NCBI RefSeq assembly: GCF_010811875.1
Contig: NZ_VKHP01000082.1
Coordinates: forward strand, 1-33,609
Direction of reading: 5' to 3'
Source: Bradyrhizobium uaiense
GTDB lineage: Bacteria; Pseudomonadota; Alphaproteobacteria; Rhizobiales; Xanthobacteraceae
DNA length: 33,609 nucleotides
The notes below the pieces were generated by a model. It did not search any database, was not told the DNA's origin, and saw only the letters and a list, made by a program, of their open reading frames with translations. Position numbers and translations under genes: made by a program. Below are positions 1-8,409 of this stretch, piece by piece; positions within the stretch are counted from its first letter, which is position 1; the number at the start of each line of letters is the position of its first letter.

Positions 1-67
1 CGGCGAAGGCAGGTATGAGTAAACCAAGCCGAAGGCCTGGATTGGCGGCAAGGCTGGGGCCAGGACG

Positions 68-961
68 TTGCCGCTGCCGACGGCGGCCGGCGCCGGCACC
101 GGATTCGACGTGCCGCCGATCGATCGAACGGCAAAACTGTTCGTCGGCGGCAAGCAGGTCCGTCCGGACGGCAACTATTCGCGTGCGGTGCTCTCGCCGA
201 AAGGCCGCCGTCTCGGCGAAGCAGGCGAGGGCAATCGCAAGGACATCCGCAATGCGGTGGCTGCGGCGCGCTCGGCCGAGTCGTGGGCGCGGGCGACGGC
301 GCATAATCGCGCCCAGATCCTCTATTACCTTGCCGAGAATCTGTCCGCGCGCGGCGACGAGTTCGCCCGCCGTATCGCCGACATGACCGGTGTTACGGGC
401 GCAAAAGCGCGCACGGAAGTCGATGCCAGCATCGAACGGCTGTTCGGCTATGGCGCCTGGGCCGACAAATACGAAGGATCAATCCACGCGCCGCCGCTGC
501 GCGGCGTGGCGCTCGCGATGCATGAGCCGATCGGCGTGGTTGGTGTCGCCTGTCCCGACGAGGCGCCGTTGCTCGGCTTCATCAGCCTGGTGGCTCCGTT
601 GATTGCGATGGGCAACCGGGTCGTCGCCGTGCCGAGCGAACGGCATCCGCTCGCCGCGACTGACTTCTACCAGGTGCTCGAGACCTCGGACGTGCCGGGC
701 GGTGTGGTCAACATCGTCACCGGGGACCGCAACGATCTGGTCAAGGTGCTTGCCGAGCATGACGATGTCGACGCGCTCTGGGCCTTCGGATCGCAGGAGG
801 CTTCCACGGCAGCGGAACGATACTCGATCGGCAATCTCAAGCGGACGCTGGTCGATCATGGCCTCGCTCTCGACTGGTACGACAAGGCCGCGAGCGAGGG
901 CCCGATCCTGCTCCGCCACGCCGTGCAGGTGAAGAACATCTGGGTTCCGTATGGCGACTAA
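68..961 (+). CDS. Aldehyde-dehydrogenase-like protein, N-terminal (NAD-binding) half only; 5' end uncertain
   Basis: The product resembles the NAD-binding half of an aldehyde dehydrogenase. It has a segment like the ALDH core (PLIAMGNRVVAVPSE, about residues 176-190), then PGGVVNIVTG, then a motif in the position of the ALDH ELGG segment (LVDHG). It ends before the region where ALDHs carry the catalytic cysteine, so at about 297 residues it lacks the catalytic half and is unlikely to be an active dehydrogenase alone. Such domains are known to me as the second domain of roughly 800-residue double-ALDH proteins in Rhizobiales. The start is weak: TTG at 68 or GTG at 110, neither with a good ribosome-binding site. 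The frame is open from 23, just after an in-frame TAA at 20-22. The gene heads the sugar operon. It could be a natural split gene or a longer gene interrupted by a stop. Confidence 0.7.
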   Translation: MPLPTAAGAGTGFDVPPIDRTAKLFVGGKQVRPDGNYSRAVLSPKGRRLGEAGEGNRKDIRNAVAAARSAESWARATAHNRAQILYYLAENLSARGDEFARRIADMTGVTGAKARTEVDASIERLFGYGAWADKYEGSIHAPPLRGVALAMHEPIGVVGVACPDEAPLLGFISLVAPLIAMGNRVVAVPSERHPLAATDFYQVLETSDVPGGVVNIVTGDRNDLVKVLAEHDDVDALWAFGSQEASTAAERYSIGNLKRTLVDHGLALDWYDKAASEGPILLRHAVQVKNIWVPYGD

Positions 962-993
962 AGAAGTCACGTTGCGCTGATATGAATGGGGAT

Positions 994-1012
994 CCGGACC
1001 GTCAGAGTCCGG
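994..1012 (+). other. Small intercistronic hairpin
   Basis: CCGGAC (994-999) and GTCCGG (1007-1012) form a perfect 6-bp stem with a 7-nt loop, between the ALDH-like gene and the mutarotase gene. No T-run follows, so it looks more like an RNA-processing or stability hairpin than a terminator. It may have no function. Confidence 0.3.
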
Positions 1013-1041
1013 TGAATTTAAAGACGAGGGAGGGACGCAAC

Positions 1042-1497
1042 ATGCTCAAGGGCATCAATCCATTGCTCAATGCCGACGTGCTCTATGCCCTGCGGGCGAT
1101 GGGGCACGGTGATCGCCTCGTGGTGTGCGACACCAATTTTCCGGCCGACTCGATCGCCCGGCAGAGCGCGCTTGGCGAACTACTGCGCATCGACAATGTG
1201 AGCGCCGCCAAGGCGGTCGAAGCCGTGCTCTCGGTGATGCCGCTCGACACGTTCGTCGACGATGCCGCGATCCGCATGGAGATTGTCGGCCAGCCTCAGG
1301 AAGTGCCGCCCGTGCAGCGCGAGGTGCAGGCCGCAATCGACGGCGCCGAGGGACGGTCCTGGCCGCTGGTCGGCGTCGAGCGCCATGCCTTCTACGAGAA
1401 GGCCAAGACGGCGTACTGCGTGATCACGACCGGCGAGCGGCGCTTCTACGGCTGCTTCCTGTTCAGCAAGGGCGTTGTCGCGCCGGACGGGGAGTGA
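1042..1497 (+). CDS. RbsD/FucU-family sugar mutarotase
   Basis: A 151-residue protein of the RbsD/FucU family, cytoplasmic enzymes that interconvert anomers of sugars such as ribose or fucose before phosphorylation. The N-terminal family signature is clear: MLKGINPLL, then MGHGDRLVVCDTNFPA, with H22, D24 and D30 in the expected active-site positions. The length is typical of FucU (about 140-150). ATG 1042 is chosen because a strong GAGGGAGGG ribosome-binding site lies 8-14 nt upstream and the family consensus begins there. The open frame runs further upstream but without family similarity. It lies 4 nt before the PfkB kinase gene, so the two likely act in sequence on an imported sugar. Whether the substrate is ribose, fucose or another sugar cannot be read from the sequence. 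Confidence 0.88.
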   Translation: MLKGINPLLNADVLYALRAMGHGDRLVVCDTNFPADSIARQSALGELLRIDNVSAAKAVEAVLSVMPLDTFVDDAAIRMEIVGQPQEVPPVQREVQAAIDGAEGRSWPLVGVERHAFYEKAKTAYCVITTGERRFYGCFLFSKGVVAPDGE

Positions 1498-1501
1498 CGA
1501 C

Positions 1502-2428
1502 ATGAGCAGGAATGGCGTCGCCGTCCTCGGCGTCTTCGTCGTCGACCTCGCGTTCCGTGCCGGCAACATGCCGGCGATCGGCGAGACCATCGCCGGATCG
1601 GGATTCGCCATGGGGCCCGGCGGCAAGGGATCCAACCAGGCCGTCGCGGCCGCGCGGGCCGGCGCCAGCGTGAGTTTCATCTCGCGGATCGGCAGCGATG
1701 CCTTCGGCGAGCTTGCGATCAAGACCTGGGAGACCGAGGGAATTCGGCCGCGCGTGGCCAGGACGGCGGAAGCGCCGACCGGCGCAGCCTTCATTTACGT
1801 CCACGAGACGCGCGGCGACAACGCGATCATCGTGGTGCCTGGTGCGGCAGGCGCCATCAGCCCGGCTGACGTTGACGCCGCGGCTGACGCTATCAGCGGC
1901 TCCCGCGTGTTCGTGACGCAGCTCGAGCAGCCGGTCGATGCGGCGCGGCGCGGGCTCGAGATCGCGCGCACCGCCGGCAGCATCACGGTGTTCAATCCGG
2001 CGCCGGCGATCAAGTTCGACGACGATGGCCTGTTTGCGCTCTGCGATTATGTCGTCCCCAACGAGACCGAGGCCGAAGGGCTGACCGGCATCGCGGTGAG
2101 CGACCTCGCGGCGGCGCGCCGCGCCGGCGATGCCCTGCTGGCGAAAGGCGCGGGCACGGCGCTGATCACCCTCGGCGAGCGTGGCGCGTTGTTTCATGCG
2201 CGGGATCGCTCGCTGCACGTCGCGCCGTTCGCGGCCGGCAAGGTGGTGGAAACCGCAGGCGCGGGCGACGCATTCGTCGGCGGTTTCGCGGCGGCGCTCG
2301 CCGATGGCGCTGATCCGCTCGAGGCGGCGCGCTTCGGTTCGGCGACGGCCGGAATCTCGGTGACCCGTCCCGGCACCGCGCCCGCGATGCCGCGGCGGGC
2401 GGAGATCGACGCGCTGCTGAAGGGATGA
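1502..2428 (+). CDS. PfkB-family carbohydrate kinase (ribokinase-like)
   Basis: A 308-residue sugar kinase of the PfkB/ribokinase family, expected to phosphorylate a monosaccharide with ATP in the cytoplasm. The first PfkB signature is GPGGKGSNQAVAAARAGA (about residues 38-55), and the second, AGAGDAFVGGFAAAL, holds the anion hole and the catalytic base D256. Length and motif spacing match ribokinases. The start ATG 1502 lies 4 nt after the mutarotase stop. The neighbouring mutarotase and sugar ABC transporter suggest that it acts on the imported sugar. Ribokinase is the closest general match, but specificity within PfkB is hard to predict. Confidence 0.9.
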   Translation: MSRNGVAVLGVFVVDLAFRAGNMPAIGETIAGSGFAMGPGGKGSNQAVAAARAGASVSFISRIGSDAFGELAIKTWETEGIRPRVARTAEAPTGAAFIYVHETRGDNAIIVVPGAAGAISPADVDAAADAISGSRVFVTQLEQPVDAARRGLEIARTAGSITVFNPAPAIKFDDDGLFALCDYVVPNETEAEGLTGIAVSDLAAARRAGDALLAKGAGTALITLGERGALFHARDRSLHVAPFAAGKVVETAGAGDAFVGGFAAALADGADPLEAARFGSATAGISVTRPGTAPAMPRRAEIDALLKG

Positions 2429-2435
2429 TGCTGCG

Positions 2436-3311
2436 ATGATGCGGAATGATCCGATCAAGCATGTCTTCATCTGGCCGGCGGTGCTCGTCGTGCTGGCGAT
2501 CTCGATCTTTCCGCTGATCTATTCGCTGACCACGAGTTTCCTGAGCTATCGCCTGATTCCGCCAATCCCGCCGCGGGTGGTCTGGCTCGGCAACTATGCC
2601 ACGCTGCTGCAGGAGCCGCGGTTCTGGAGTGCGCTCTTCACCACGACGCTGATCGCCTTCATCGCGGTCGGGCTGCAATATGCGATCGGGTTCGGCGTCG
2701 CGCTGGCGCTGAACGCACGGGTGCCGGGCGAGCGGCTGTTTCGCGTTGCCCTGCTGCTGCCGATGCTGCTGGCGCCCGTGGCGGTCGCGCTGGTCGCGCG
2801 CATGATCTTCAACCCGACCATGGGGCCGCTCAACCAGTTCCTGGCGAAGTTCGGGCTGGCCAACCTGCCATTTCTCACCAACGGACATTGGGCGCTCGCC
2901 TGCATCATCGCGGTCGAGGTCTGGCAGTGGACCCCGTTCATCATCCTGATGATGCTGGCCGGTCTGCAAACGCTTCCCGAGGATGTCTACGAGGCCGCCG
3001 AGCTCGAGAATGCCAGCGCCTGGCAGCAGTTCTGGGGCATCACGTTTCCGATGATGCTGCCGATCTCGGCTGCGGTCGTCTTCATCCGCCTAATCGAGAG
3101 CTACAAGATCATGGACACCGTCTTCGTGATGACCGGCGGCGGGCCGGGCGTGGACACCGAGACACTGACATTGTTCGCCTATCAGGAAGGCTTCAAGAAG
3201 TTCAATCTTGGCTACACGTCGGCGCTCAGCTTCCTGTTCCTGATCGCGATCACGATCATCGGCGTCACCTATCTGGCGCTGCTGCGGCCGCATCTGGAGA
3301 AGCGCCGATGA
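2436..3311 (+). CDS. Sugar ABC transporter permease, MalF/UgpA type
   Basis: A 291-residue inner-membrane permease of a carbohydrate (CUT1) ABC importer. It has six hydrophobic stretches, beginning with VFIWPAVLVVLAISIFPLIY near the N-terminus. The cytoplasmic EAA loop that contacts the ATPase is present: EAAELENASAWQQFWGITF (about residues 188-206). Length is normal for the MalF-like short form. The start ATG 2436 is 7 nt after the kinase stop, with an AAGGGA-like ribosome-binding site. Its stop overlaps the start of the next permease gene (ATGA), so the two are likely translationally coupled. It should pair with the following permease to form the channel. Confidence 0.93.
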   Translation: MMRNDPIKHVFIWPAVLVVLAISIFPLIYSLTTSFLSYRLIPPIPPRVVWLGNYATLLQEPRFWSALFTTTLIAFIAVGLQYAIGFGVALALNARVPGERLFRVALLLPMLLAPVAVALVARMIFNPTMGPLNQFLAKFGLANLPFLTNGHWALACIIAVEVWQWTPFIILMMLAGLQTLPEDVYEAAELENASAWQQFWGITFPMMLPISAAVVFIRLIESYKIMDTVFVMTGGGPGVDTETLTLFAYQEGFKKFNLGYTSALSFLFLIAITIIGVTYLALLRPHLEKRR

Positions 3312-4345
3312 GCGGACATGGCTTGACCGGACTGTCACCATGGAGCCGCCGCCTGGTCGCAGTCGGCGTCCTCGTCTGGTGCCTGATCACGGTGTTTCCG
3401 CTCTATTGGGTGGTGGTGACGGCATTCAAGACACCACCGGGCGTCGTCGGCGGGCCGACCTATCTGCCGTTCATCGACTTCACGCCGACCTTGCAGCCCT
3501 TCATCGATCTCTATCAGGGGATCCGCGGCGAGTTCTTCCGGACCTTCCTGAACTCGACCATCGTCGGCCTCTCCGCGGCGGCGATTGCCACTGCGATCGG
3601 CGCGATGGCGGCCTATGCGCTGGTGCGGTTCGAATTCAAGGTAAGACTTGGCGCGGGCCTGGTGTTCTTCCTGCTCGCTCTCGGCGGCTATCTGCTGTTC
3701 AACGCGACGTTCGGATTTACGCGCCCGCAGGCGCTGTTGCTCGCCTTTCCGATTGCGCTGATCGCAGCCGTCGTCGCCAACCGACTGCCGTTGCCCGGAC
3801 CGATTCTCGGCAACGAGGACATCCTGTTCTGGTTCGTCAGTCAGCGCATGTTCCCGCCGATCGTCACGGCGTTTGCGCTGTATCTGCTCTACAGCGAGAT
3901 CGGCCGGCTCGGCTTCCAGCTGATCGACAGCTTCGTGGGCTTGACGCTGTGCTATGTCGCCTTCTCGCTGCCGATCGTGGTCTGGCTGATGCGCGACTTC
4001 TTCGAGGCGGTCCCGATCGAGGTCGAAGAGGCGGCGATGGTCGACAACGTGCCGAGCTGGCGCATCTTCATCGGCATCGTGGTGCCAATGTCGATGAACG
4101 GGCTGCTGGCGACGTTCATGATCACGCTGGCCTTCGTCTGGAACGAGTTTCTGTTCGCGCTGTTCCTGACCAATTCCAGATGGCAGACGCTGCCCATTCT
4201 GGTGGCCGGACAGAACAGCCAGCGCGGCGACGAATGGTGGGCGATATCGGCTGCGGCGCTCGTCGCAATCGTTCCCATGATGATCATGGCAGGCCTGCTC
4301 AGCCGCATGATGCGGTCGGGCCTGCTGCTCGGGGCCATCAAATAG
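3308..4345 (+). CDS. Sugar ABC transporter permease, MalG/UgpE type, with internal insertion
   Basis: The second permease of the importer, 345 residues. Start ATG 3308 overlaps the previous stop by 4 nt. The C-terminal half is typical MalG: the EAA loop around VEEAAMVDNVPSWRIFIGIV and a final GLLLGAIK tail. The protein is about 60-70 residues longer than usual (about 275-285). The extra stretch lies after the first core helices, at about residues 115-180, and contains an added pair of hydrophobic segments around FFLLALGGYLLFNATFGF and ALLLAFPIALIAAVVANRL, before the family sequence resumes at FWFVSQRMFPP. The frame is intact. With four core helices plus these two, it should have about eight membrane spans. 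Substrate cannot be inferred from the permease. Confidence 0.9.
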   Translation: MSGHGLTGLSPWSRRLVAVGVLVWCLITVFPLYWVVVTAFKTPPGVVGGPTYLPFIDFTPTLQPFIDLYQGIRGEFFRTFLNSTIVGLSAAAIATAIGAMAAYALVRFEFKVRLGAGLVFFLLALGGYLLFNATFGFTRPQALLLAFPIALIAAVVANRLPLPGPILGNEDILFWFVSQRMFPPIVTAFALYLLYSEIGRLGFQLIDSFVGLTLCYVAFSLPIVVWLMRDFFEAVPIEVEEAAMVDNVPSWRIFIGIVVPMSMNGLLATFMITLAFVWNEFLFALFLTNSRWQTLPILVAGQNSQRGDEWWAISAAALVAIVPMMIMAGLLSRMMRSGLLLGAIK

Positions 4346-4372
4346 CAAAAACTGTGTAGGGAGGACTAGACG

Positions 4373-5833
4373 ATGTTGCGACGGACGTTCCTGATGCTGA
4401 CCACCTCGCTCGCGATCGCGGGTGCTGCGAGCCAGGCGAATGCTGCCTGTAGTCCGGATTATACCGGCGTCACCCTGACGGTGGCGTCGCAGACCGGACC
4501 GTATATCGCCTCCGCGCTCAAGCTCGGCGCCGACGAATGGGCCAAGAAGACCTGCGGCAAGGTCAATGTCGTCGAGTTTCCCTGGTCCGAGCTCTATCCG
4601 AAGATCGCGACATCGCTGACCGCGTCGGACGCGACGTTCGACCTCGTCAGCTTCGCGCCGGCCTGGCTGCCGGACTTCGTGCCCTATCTCAGCGAGATGC
4701 CGAAGGAGATGCAGTCTGGCAAGGATTGGGACGACATCGAGCCGGCCTATCGTGAACGCCTGATGGTGTGGGAAGGCAAGATCTACTCGCAATCGATGGA
4801 CGGCGACGTCCACACCTATACCTACCGCACCGACCTGTTCAGCGATCCCAAGGAGAAGGACGCCTTCAAGGCCAAATACGGCTACGACCTCGCGCCGCCG
4901 AAGACCTGGAAACAGTATCTCGACATCGCGGAGTTCTTCCAGCGACCCGACAAGGGCCTGTGGGGCACGGCGGAAGCCTTCCGCCGCGGCGGTCAGCAGT
5001 TCTGGTTCTTCTTCAGCCATGCGGCGGCCTACGCCAACAATCCGAACTATCCGGGCGCGATGTTCTTCGACCCCGAGACCATGGACGCGCAGATCAACAA
5101 CCCGGGCTGGGTGAAGGGGCTCGAGGAATACATCCGCGCATCGAAGCTTGGGCCGCCCAACGCGCTGAACTTCTCGTTCGGCGAGGTGAACGCGGCCGTG
5201 GCCGGCGGCCAGGTCGCGGAATCGATCGGCTGGGGCGACACCGGTGTCATCGCCGCCGACCCGAAGCAGTCGAAGATCTCGGGTAAGGTCGGCTCGGCGA
5301 TGCTGCCCGGCTCAGACGAGATCTGGAACGCGAAGACCAAGAAGTGGGATAAATTCTCGAGCGTCATTCCGGGCCCGTTCATGGCATTCGGCGGCTGGCA
5401 GATCGCGGTGCCGAAGGCCGGCAAGAACCAGAAGGCGGCGTGGGACTTCGTCAAGACGCTGACAAGTCCTGACGTGTCGGGCCAGGCGGCGATCACCGGC
5501 GGCAGCGGCGTCAATCCCTATCGCAAATCGCACACCGCCAATCTGCAATTGTGGAGCAAGATCTTCTCGCCGGAAGAGGCCAAGGAATATCTCGGCGCGC
5601 AATCGGACTCGATCAATGCCAAGAACGTCGCGCTCGACATGCGTCTGCCCGGCTACTTCTCCTACACCGAGGTGGTGGAGATCGAGCTCGGTAAGGCACT
5701 GGCCGGCCAGACCACGCCGCAGGCCGCGCTCGACGCGATGGCCAAAGAGTGGAATCGGCTGACCGACGAGTTCGGCCGGGCCAAGCAGCTCGCGGCCTAT
5801 CGCGCCGCGATGGGCCTTCCGCCGAAGAACTAG
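4373..5833 (+). CDS. Sugar ABC transporter periplasmic substrate-binding protein
   Basis: A 486-residue extracellular solute-binding protein of the MalE/UgpB class (family 1). A Sec signal peptide is visible: MLRRTFLMLTTSLAIAGAASQ, with likely cleavage after ANA at residue 24. The mature part starts with VTLTVASQTGPYIASALK, the usual first beta strand and ligand-loop arrangement. FGGWQIAVPKAGKNQKAAWDF near residues 340-360 is typical of the hinge/second-lobe region. It is somewhat longer than the usual 400-450 residues. A strong GGGAGGA ribosome-binding site precedes ATG 4373. It is the fourth transport-operon gene, and a stem-loop follows it, a common arrangement for highly expressed binding proteins. 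The ligand is probably a sugar or polyol. Confidence 0.92.
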   Translation: MLRRTFLMLTTSLAIAGAASQANAACSPDYTGVTLTVASQTGPYIASALKLGADEWAKKTCGKVNVVEFPWSELYPKIATSLTASDATFDLVSFAPAWLPDFVPYLSEMPKEMQSGKDWDDIEPAYRERLMVWEGKIYSQSMDGDVHTYTYRTDLFSDPKEKDAFKAKYGYDLAPPKTWKQYLDIAEFFQRPDKGLWGTAEAFRRGGQQFWFFFSHAAAYANNPNYPGAMFFDPETMDAQINNPGWVKGLEEYIRASKLGPPNALNFSFGEVNAAVAGGQVAESIGWGDTGVIAADPKQSKISGKVGSAMLPGSDEIWNAKTKKWDKFSSVIPGPFMAFGGWQIAVPKAGKNQKAAWDFVKTLTSPDVSGQAAITGGSGVNPYRKSHTANLQLWSKIFSPEEAKEYLGAQSDSINAKNVALDMRLPGYFSYTEVVEIELGKALAGQTTPQAALDAMAKEWNRLTDEFGRAKQLAAYRAAMGLPPKN

Positions 5834-5847
5834 CTTTTGACCGGGGC

Positions 5848-5879
5848 GTCCCGGATGATGCGTGAGCGTCGTCCGGGAC
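5848..5879 (+). other. Stem-loop between binding-protein and ATPase genes
   Basis: The 14-nt arm at 5848-5861 and the arm at 5866-5879 pair fully, with two G-U wobbles, around a GTGA loop. The outer eight pairs are GTCCCGGA/TCCGGGAC. A short TTTAT follows. Hairpins here in binding-protein operons typically protect the upstream mRNA and partly terminate transcription, so that the binding protein exceeds the ATPase. That role is inferred. Confidence 0.6.
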
Positions 5880-5916
5880 TTTATCTGCCGTCGACGAAGC
5901 GACGGAAAAGGATTCC

Positions 5917-7008
5917 ATGGCGCACGTCGAGATCGAGAACGTCAGCAAGGCATACGGGCCCTACAAGATCATCGAAGGCCTCGACCTCAACGTGGCCGAC
6001 GAGGAATTTGTCGTGCTGGTCGGCCCGTCCGGCTGCGGCAAGACCACGACGTTGCGCATGATCGCAGGGCTGGAGGCCGTCACCAGCGGCACCATCCGCA
6101 TCGGCAACCGCGACGTGACGCAGCTGCGACCGGGCTTGCGCAATTGCGCGATGGTGTTCCAGAACTACGCGCTATATCCGCACATGACGGTCGGCGAGAA
6201 TATCGGCTACGGCATGAAGGTGCGCGGCGAGCAGCGCGCCAGCATCGAGAAGGCCGTCAACGACGTGGCCCGCGTGCTTGACCTCGAGCAATATTTGCAG
6301 CGCCGGCCCAAGCAGCTTTCCGGCGGCCAGCGCCAGCGCGTGGCGATCGGCCGTGCCATCGTGCGCAGCCCGGACGTTTTCCTGTTCGACGAGCCGTTGT
6401 CCAATCTCGACGCCAAGCTCCGTATCGAGATGCGGACCGAGATCAAGGCACTGCACCGTCGCCTTGCCAAGACGATCGTCTATGTCACGCACGACCAGGT
6501 CGAAGCCATGACGATGGCCGACCGCGTCGTGGTGATGAACAAGGGGCGGATCGAGCAGGCGGCCGATCCGATCACGATCTACGAGAAGCCGAGCAATCTC
6601 TTCGTTGCCGGCTTCATGGGCGCACCGAGCATGAACTTCATCCATGGCGAGATCACAGCCCGCGACGGCGCGCTCACCTTCACCGAGCCGTCGGGCACGG
6701 CGTTGCGAATACCGAAGTCGCGGGAGGCGGCCTATGCGGGCAGCGTCGGCAAGCCCGTGGTGCTTGGCGTGCGTCCCGATCATGTGTTGCGCGAAGGCGC
6801 GCCCGCGGGCTCTTCGATCCGCATACTTGTGAAGGACGTGGAGCCGCTCGGGCCGCACACGCTGGTGATCGGGACCGTCGGCGCTTTCGCGTTCACGGCG
6901 CAGATGCCGGTCGGTGTTGCCGCGGAGCCGGACCATGTGATCGATGTCGCGCTCGATCTCGAGCGGACGCATTTGTTCGACAAGGCGTCGGGAGTGGCCA
7001 TTGCCTGA
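5917..7008 (+). CDS. Sugar ABC transporter ATPase, UgpC/MalK type
   Basis: A 363-residue ATP-binding subunit that powers the importer from the cytoplasmic face. Walker A is GPSGCGKTT (residues 36-44), the ABC signature LSGGQ is at 134-138 and Walker B ends in D158-E159 (FLFDEPLSNLDAKLR). The switch histidine lies in YVTHDQVEAMTMADR. After residue about 235 there is a MalK-like regulatory domain with the TOBE-type motif (VVLGVRPDHV). Length is normal for the UgpC/MalK group. It is the last gene of the operon, about 80 nt after the binding-protein gene with a stem-loop between them. The next gene is convergent. ATPases of this type are often shared between importers. Confidence 0.95.
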   Translation: MAHVEIENVSKAYGPYKIIEGLDLNVADEEFVVLVGPSGCGKTTTLRMIAGLEAVTSGTIRIGNRDVTQLRPGLRNCAMVFQNYALYPHMTVGENIGYGMKVRGEQRASIEKAVNDVARVLDLEQYLQRRPKQLSGGQRQRVAIGRAIVRSPDVFLFDEPLSNLDAKLRIEMRTEIKALHRRLAKTIVYVTHDQVEAMTMADRVVVMNKGRIEQAADPITIYEKPSNLFVAGFMGAPSMNFIHGEITARDGALTFTEPSGTALRIPKSREAAYAGSVGKPVVLGVRPDHVLREGAPAGSSIRILVKDVEPLGPHTLVIGTVGAFAFTAQMPVGVAAEPDHVIDVALDLERTHLFDKASGVAIA

Positions 7009-7035
7009 TCTGCCGCCGGCGCAACAATCGCCCGC

Positions 7036-8034
7036 CTAGTTGCAGAACCCTCGCGCTCGCCGGACCGTATCGGACGGATACAGGCCAAATGCGGAGCGGT
7101 AAATCGCCGCGAAACGGCCCATGTGCGTAAAGCCCCACTTCAGTGCAACCTCGCTGACCGGAAGCATGTTCTCCGGTCGCGACAGTTCATCGTGGATTGC
7201 CTCAAGTCGAATTTGTCGCAAATAGGCGACCGGCGTCGTGCCGTGGATCTTGCGGAATCCCAGTTGCAGCAATCGGCTGCTGACGCCAGCCGTCCCGGCA
7301 ATATCTGCGATCGTCAGCGGCAGATGGGGATTGGCGCGCATATATTCGACCGCCCGCCGGATGTAACGCGGCGGCGCGTCCGGTGGGTAGCGGTTCAACC
7401 GGTCGGTCAGCCGGTGGGGGACATTCTCGAGGATGAGCTGCAGCGCAGCCTCGGATAACAGCGCGCTGGCTTTCGGAGAGCGTGCCAGGATGCCGTCATA
7501 CAGACCGGTGGCGCTCGCGCGAATGAGCTGAAGAAGGGTCTGCCCGGCGCCGGTCGACAGATCGACGATCGGCGTCAAATTGAGATCTTCCAGCGCCGTG
7601 TTCCCGAACGTCGCGGACAGCACCTTCGACACCATGCCCGTGTGCAAGGTGAGCGTCACGCTCGAGTATCTTCCATCGATCGCTTCGACCCGCTGCGCTT
7701 GCATCGTCGGAAGCGGCACGATGGCGATCTCGGATGGGGTTCGCTGGACGCTCTTGCCTGCAATGAGCATTTCGGCCTTGCCGGCATTCAGCAGGCTGAT
7801 TGCAAGCTCTCCCGACGTGCTCTCGTAGGAATAGTGCCAATCCCAACCGGCAGACAGATCCGCCCGCACGACGTCGATTTCTGCTCCAATGGCAACATCC
7901 GTATGCCATCGAAACGCGTCCTCAGGCCGCGGTGAGGAGTGCGCATTGATCCCATGAGGATGGAGTATCTCCAGCAGCTCCTCGAACGAAGATCCCGAAC
8001 GCGTCGGTGGTGCAGCGAGAATGTCTTCGACCAT
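7036..8034 (-). CDS. AraC-family transcriptional regulator
   Basis: A 332-residue AraC/XylS-type regulator. The C-terminal ~100 residues carry the double helix-turn-helix: LTIADIAGTAGVSSRLLQ (first helix pair), then VSEVALKWGFTHMGRFA with the conserved GF..M.RF..YR..FG pattern. The N-terminal ~200 residues fit an AraC-binding-like sensing domain, so an effector is likely, but its nature is not visible. ATG 8034 is preferred over the TTG one codon upstream because AGGA lies 4 nt before it. It converges on the sugar ABC operon, with 27 nt between the stops, so it does not share a promoter with that operon. Control of the operon is possible but unproven. Confidence 0.9.
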   Translation of the reverse strand: MVEDILAAPPTRSGSSFEELLEILHPHGINAHSSPRPEDAFRWHTDVAIGAEIDVVRADLSAGWDWHYSYESTSGELAISLLNAGKAEMLIAGKSVQRTPSEIAIVPLPTMQAQRVEAIDGRYSSVTLTLHTGMVSKVLSATFGNTALEDLNLTPIVDLSTGAGQTLLQLIRASATGLYDGILARSPKASALLSEAALQLILENVPHRLTDRLNRYPPDAPPRYIRRAVEYMRANPHLPLTIADIAGTAGVSSRLLQLGFRKIHGTTPVAYLRQIRLEAIHDELSRPENMLPVSEVALKWGFTHMGRFAAIYRSAFGLYPSDTVRRARGFCN

Positions 8035-8037
8035 CAA

Positions 8038-8409
8038 ATCCTAACCATCGGATGTTTGCCGTCCGCCACACGCATAGACCACACCACCACATTAGCACAG
8101 CTTTGGTGAGTTCGGCTCGAGCTCTCCGCGATCGCGTCAATATCCGATTTTCGAATGAGATATCCGGATCGCGCAATCGGCTGCCAAAGGTAACATTTGA
8201 TCGAATCCGCTCGCCCGTATTGCGTGAACGTTCCGACTTCAATTCGGGGCGCTGACGTTTTGAGAGCGCGAGCGAAAGCAGGAGTTGCGCGCGCTTGCAT
8301 TCGACCTTGCTAGCCACAATCCGAATGCCTCCATCCGGAATGCGATGCGGTCCATGGACTCATCGCCCATTTGGCCTAAATGCTTTCGACCTACTCAAAC
8401 GCAGGAGAT
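8038..8409. other. Intergenic region without assignable gene
   Basis: This stretch separates the AraC gene (leftward) from the BA14K gene (rightward) and should hold both promoters. Short open frames exist on both strands, but none has a ribosome-binding site or recognisable family sequence. Two near-direct repeats, ATCCGAATGC (about 8320) and ATCCGGAATGC (about 8333), are the only structure seen. No known operator could be assigned. Confidence 0.5.

Noticed and set aside
3335..5020. Long 561-residue minus-strand open frame opposite the permease and binding-protein genes
   Set aside because: It is the opposite strand of clearly coding genes with strong family motifs, is rich in Arg, Glu and Gln, and has no family sequence. 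It is an artefact of G+C-rich third positions.
8034..8300. 88-residue minus-strand open frame between the AraC and BA14K genes
   Set aside because: No ribosome-binding site, no family likeness, and composition is like non-coding sequence. Left as intergenic.
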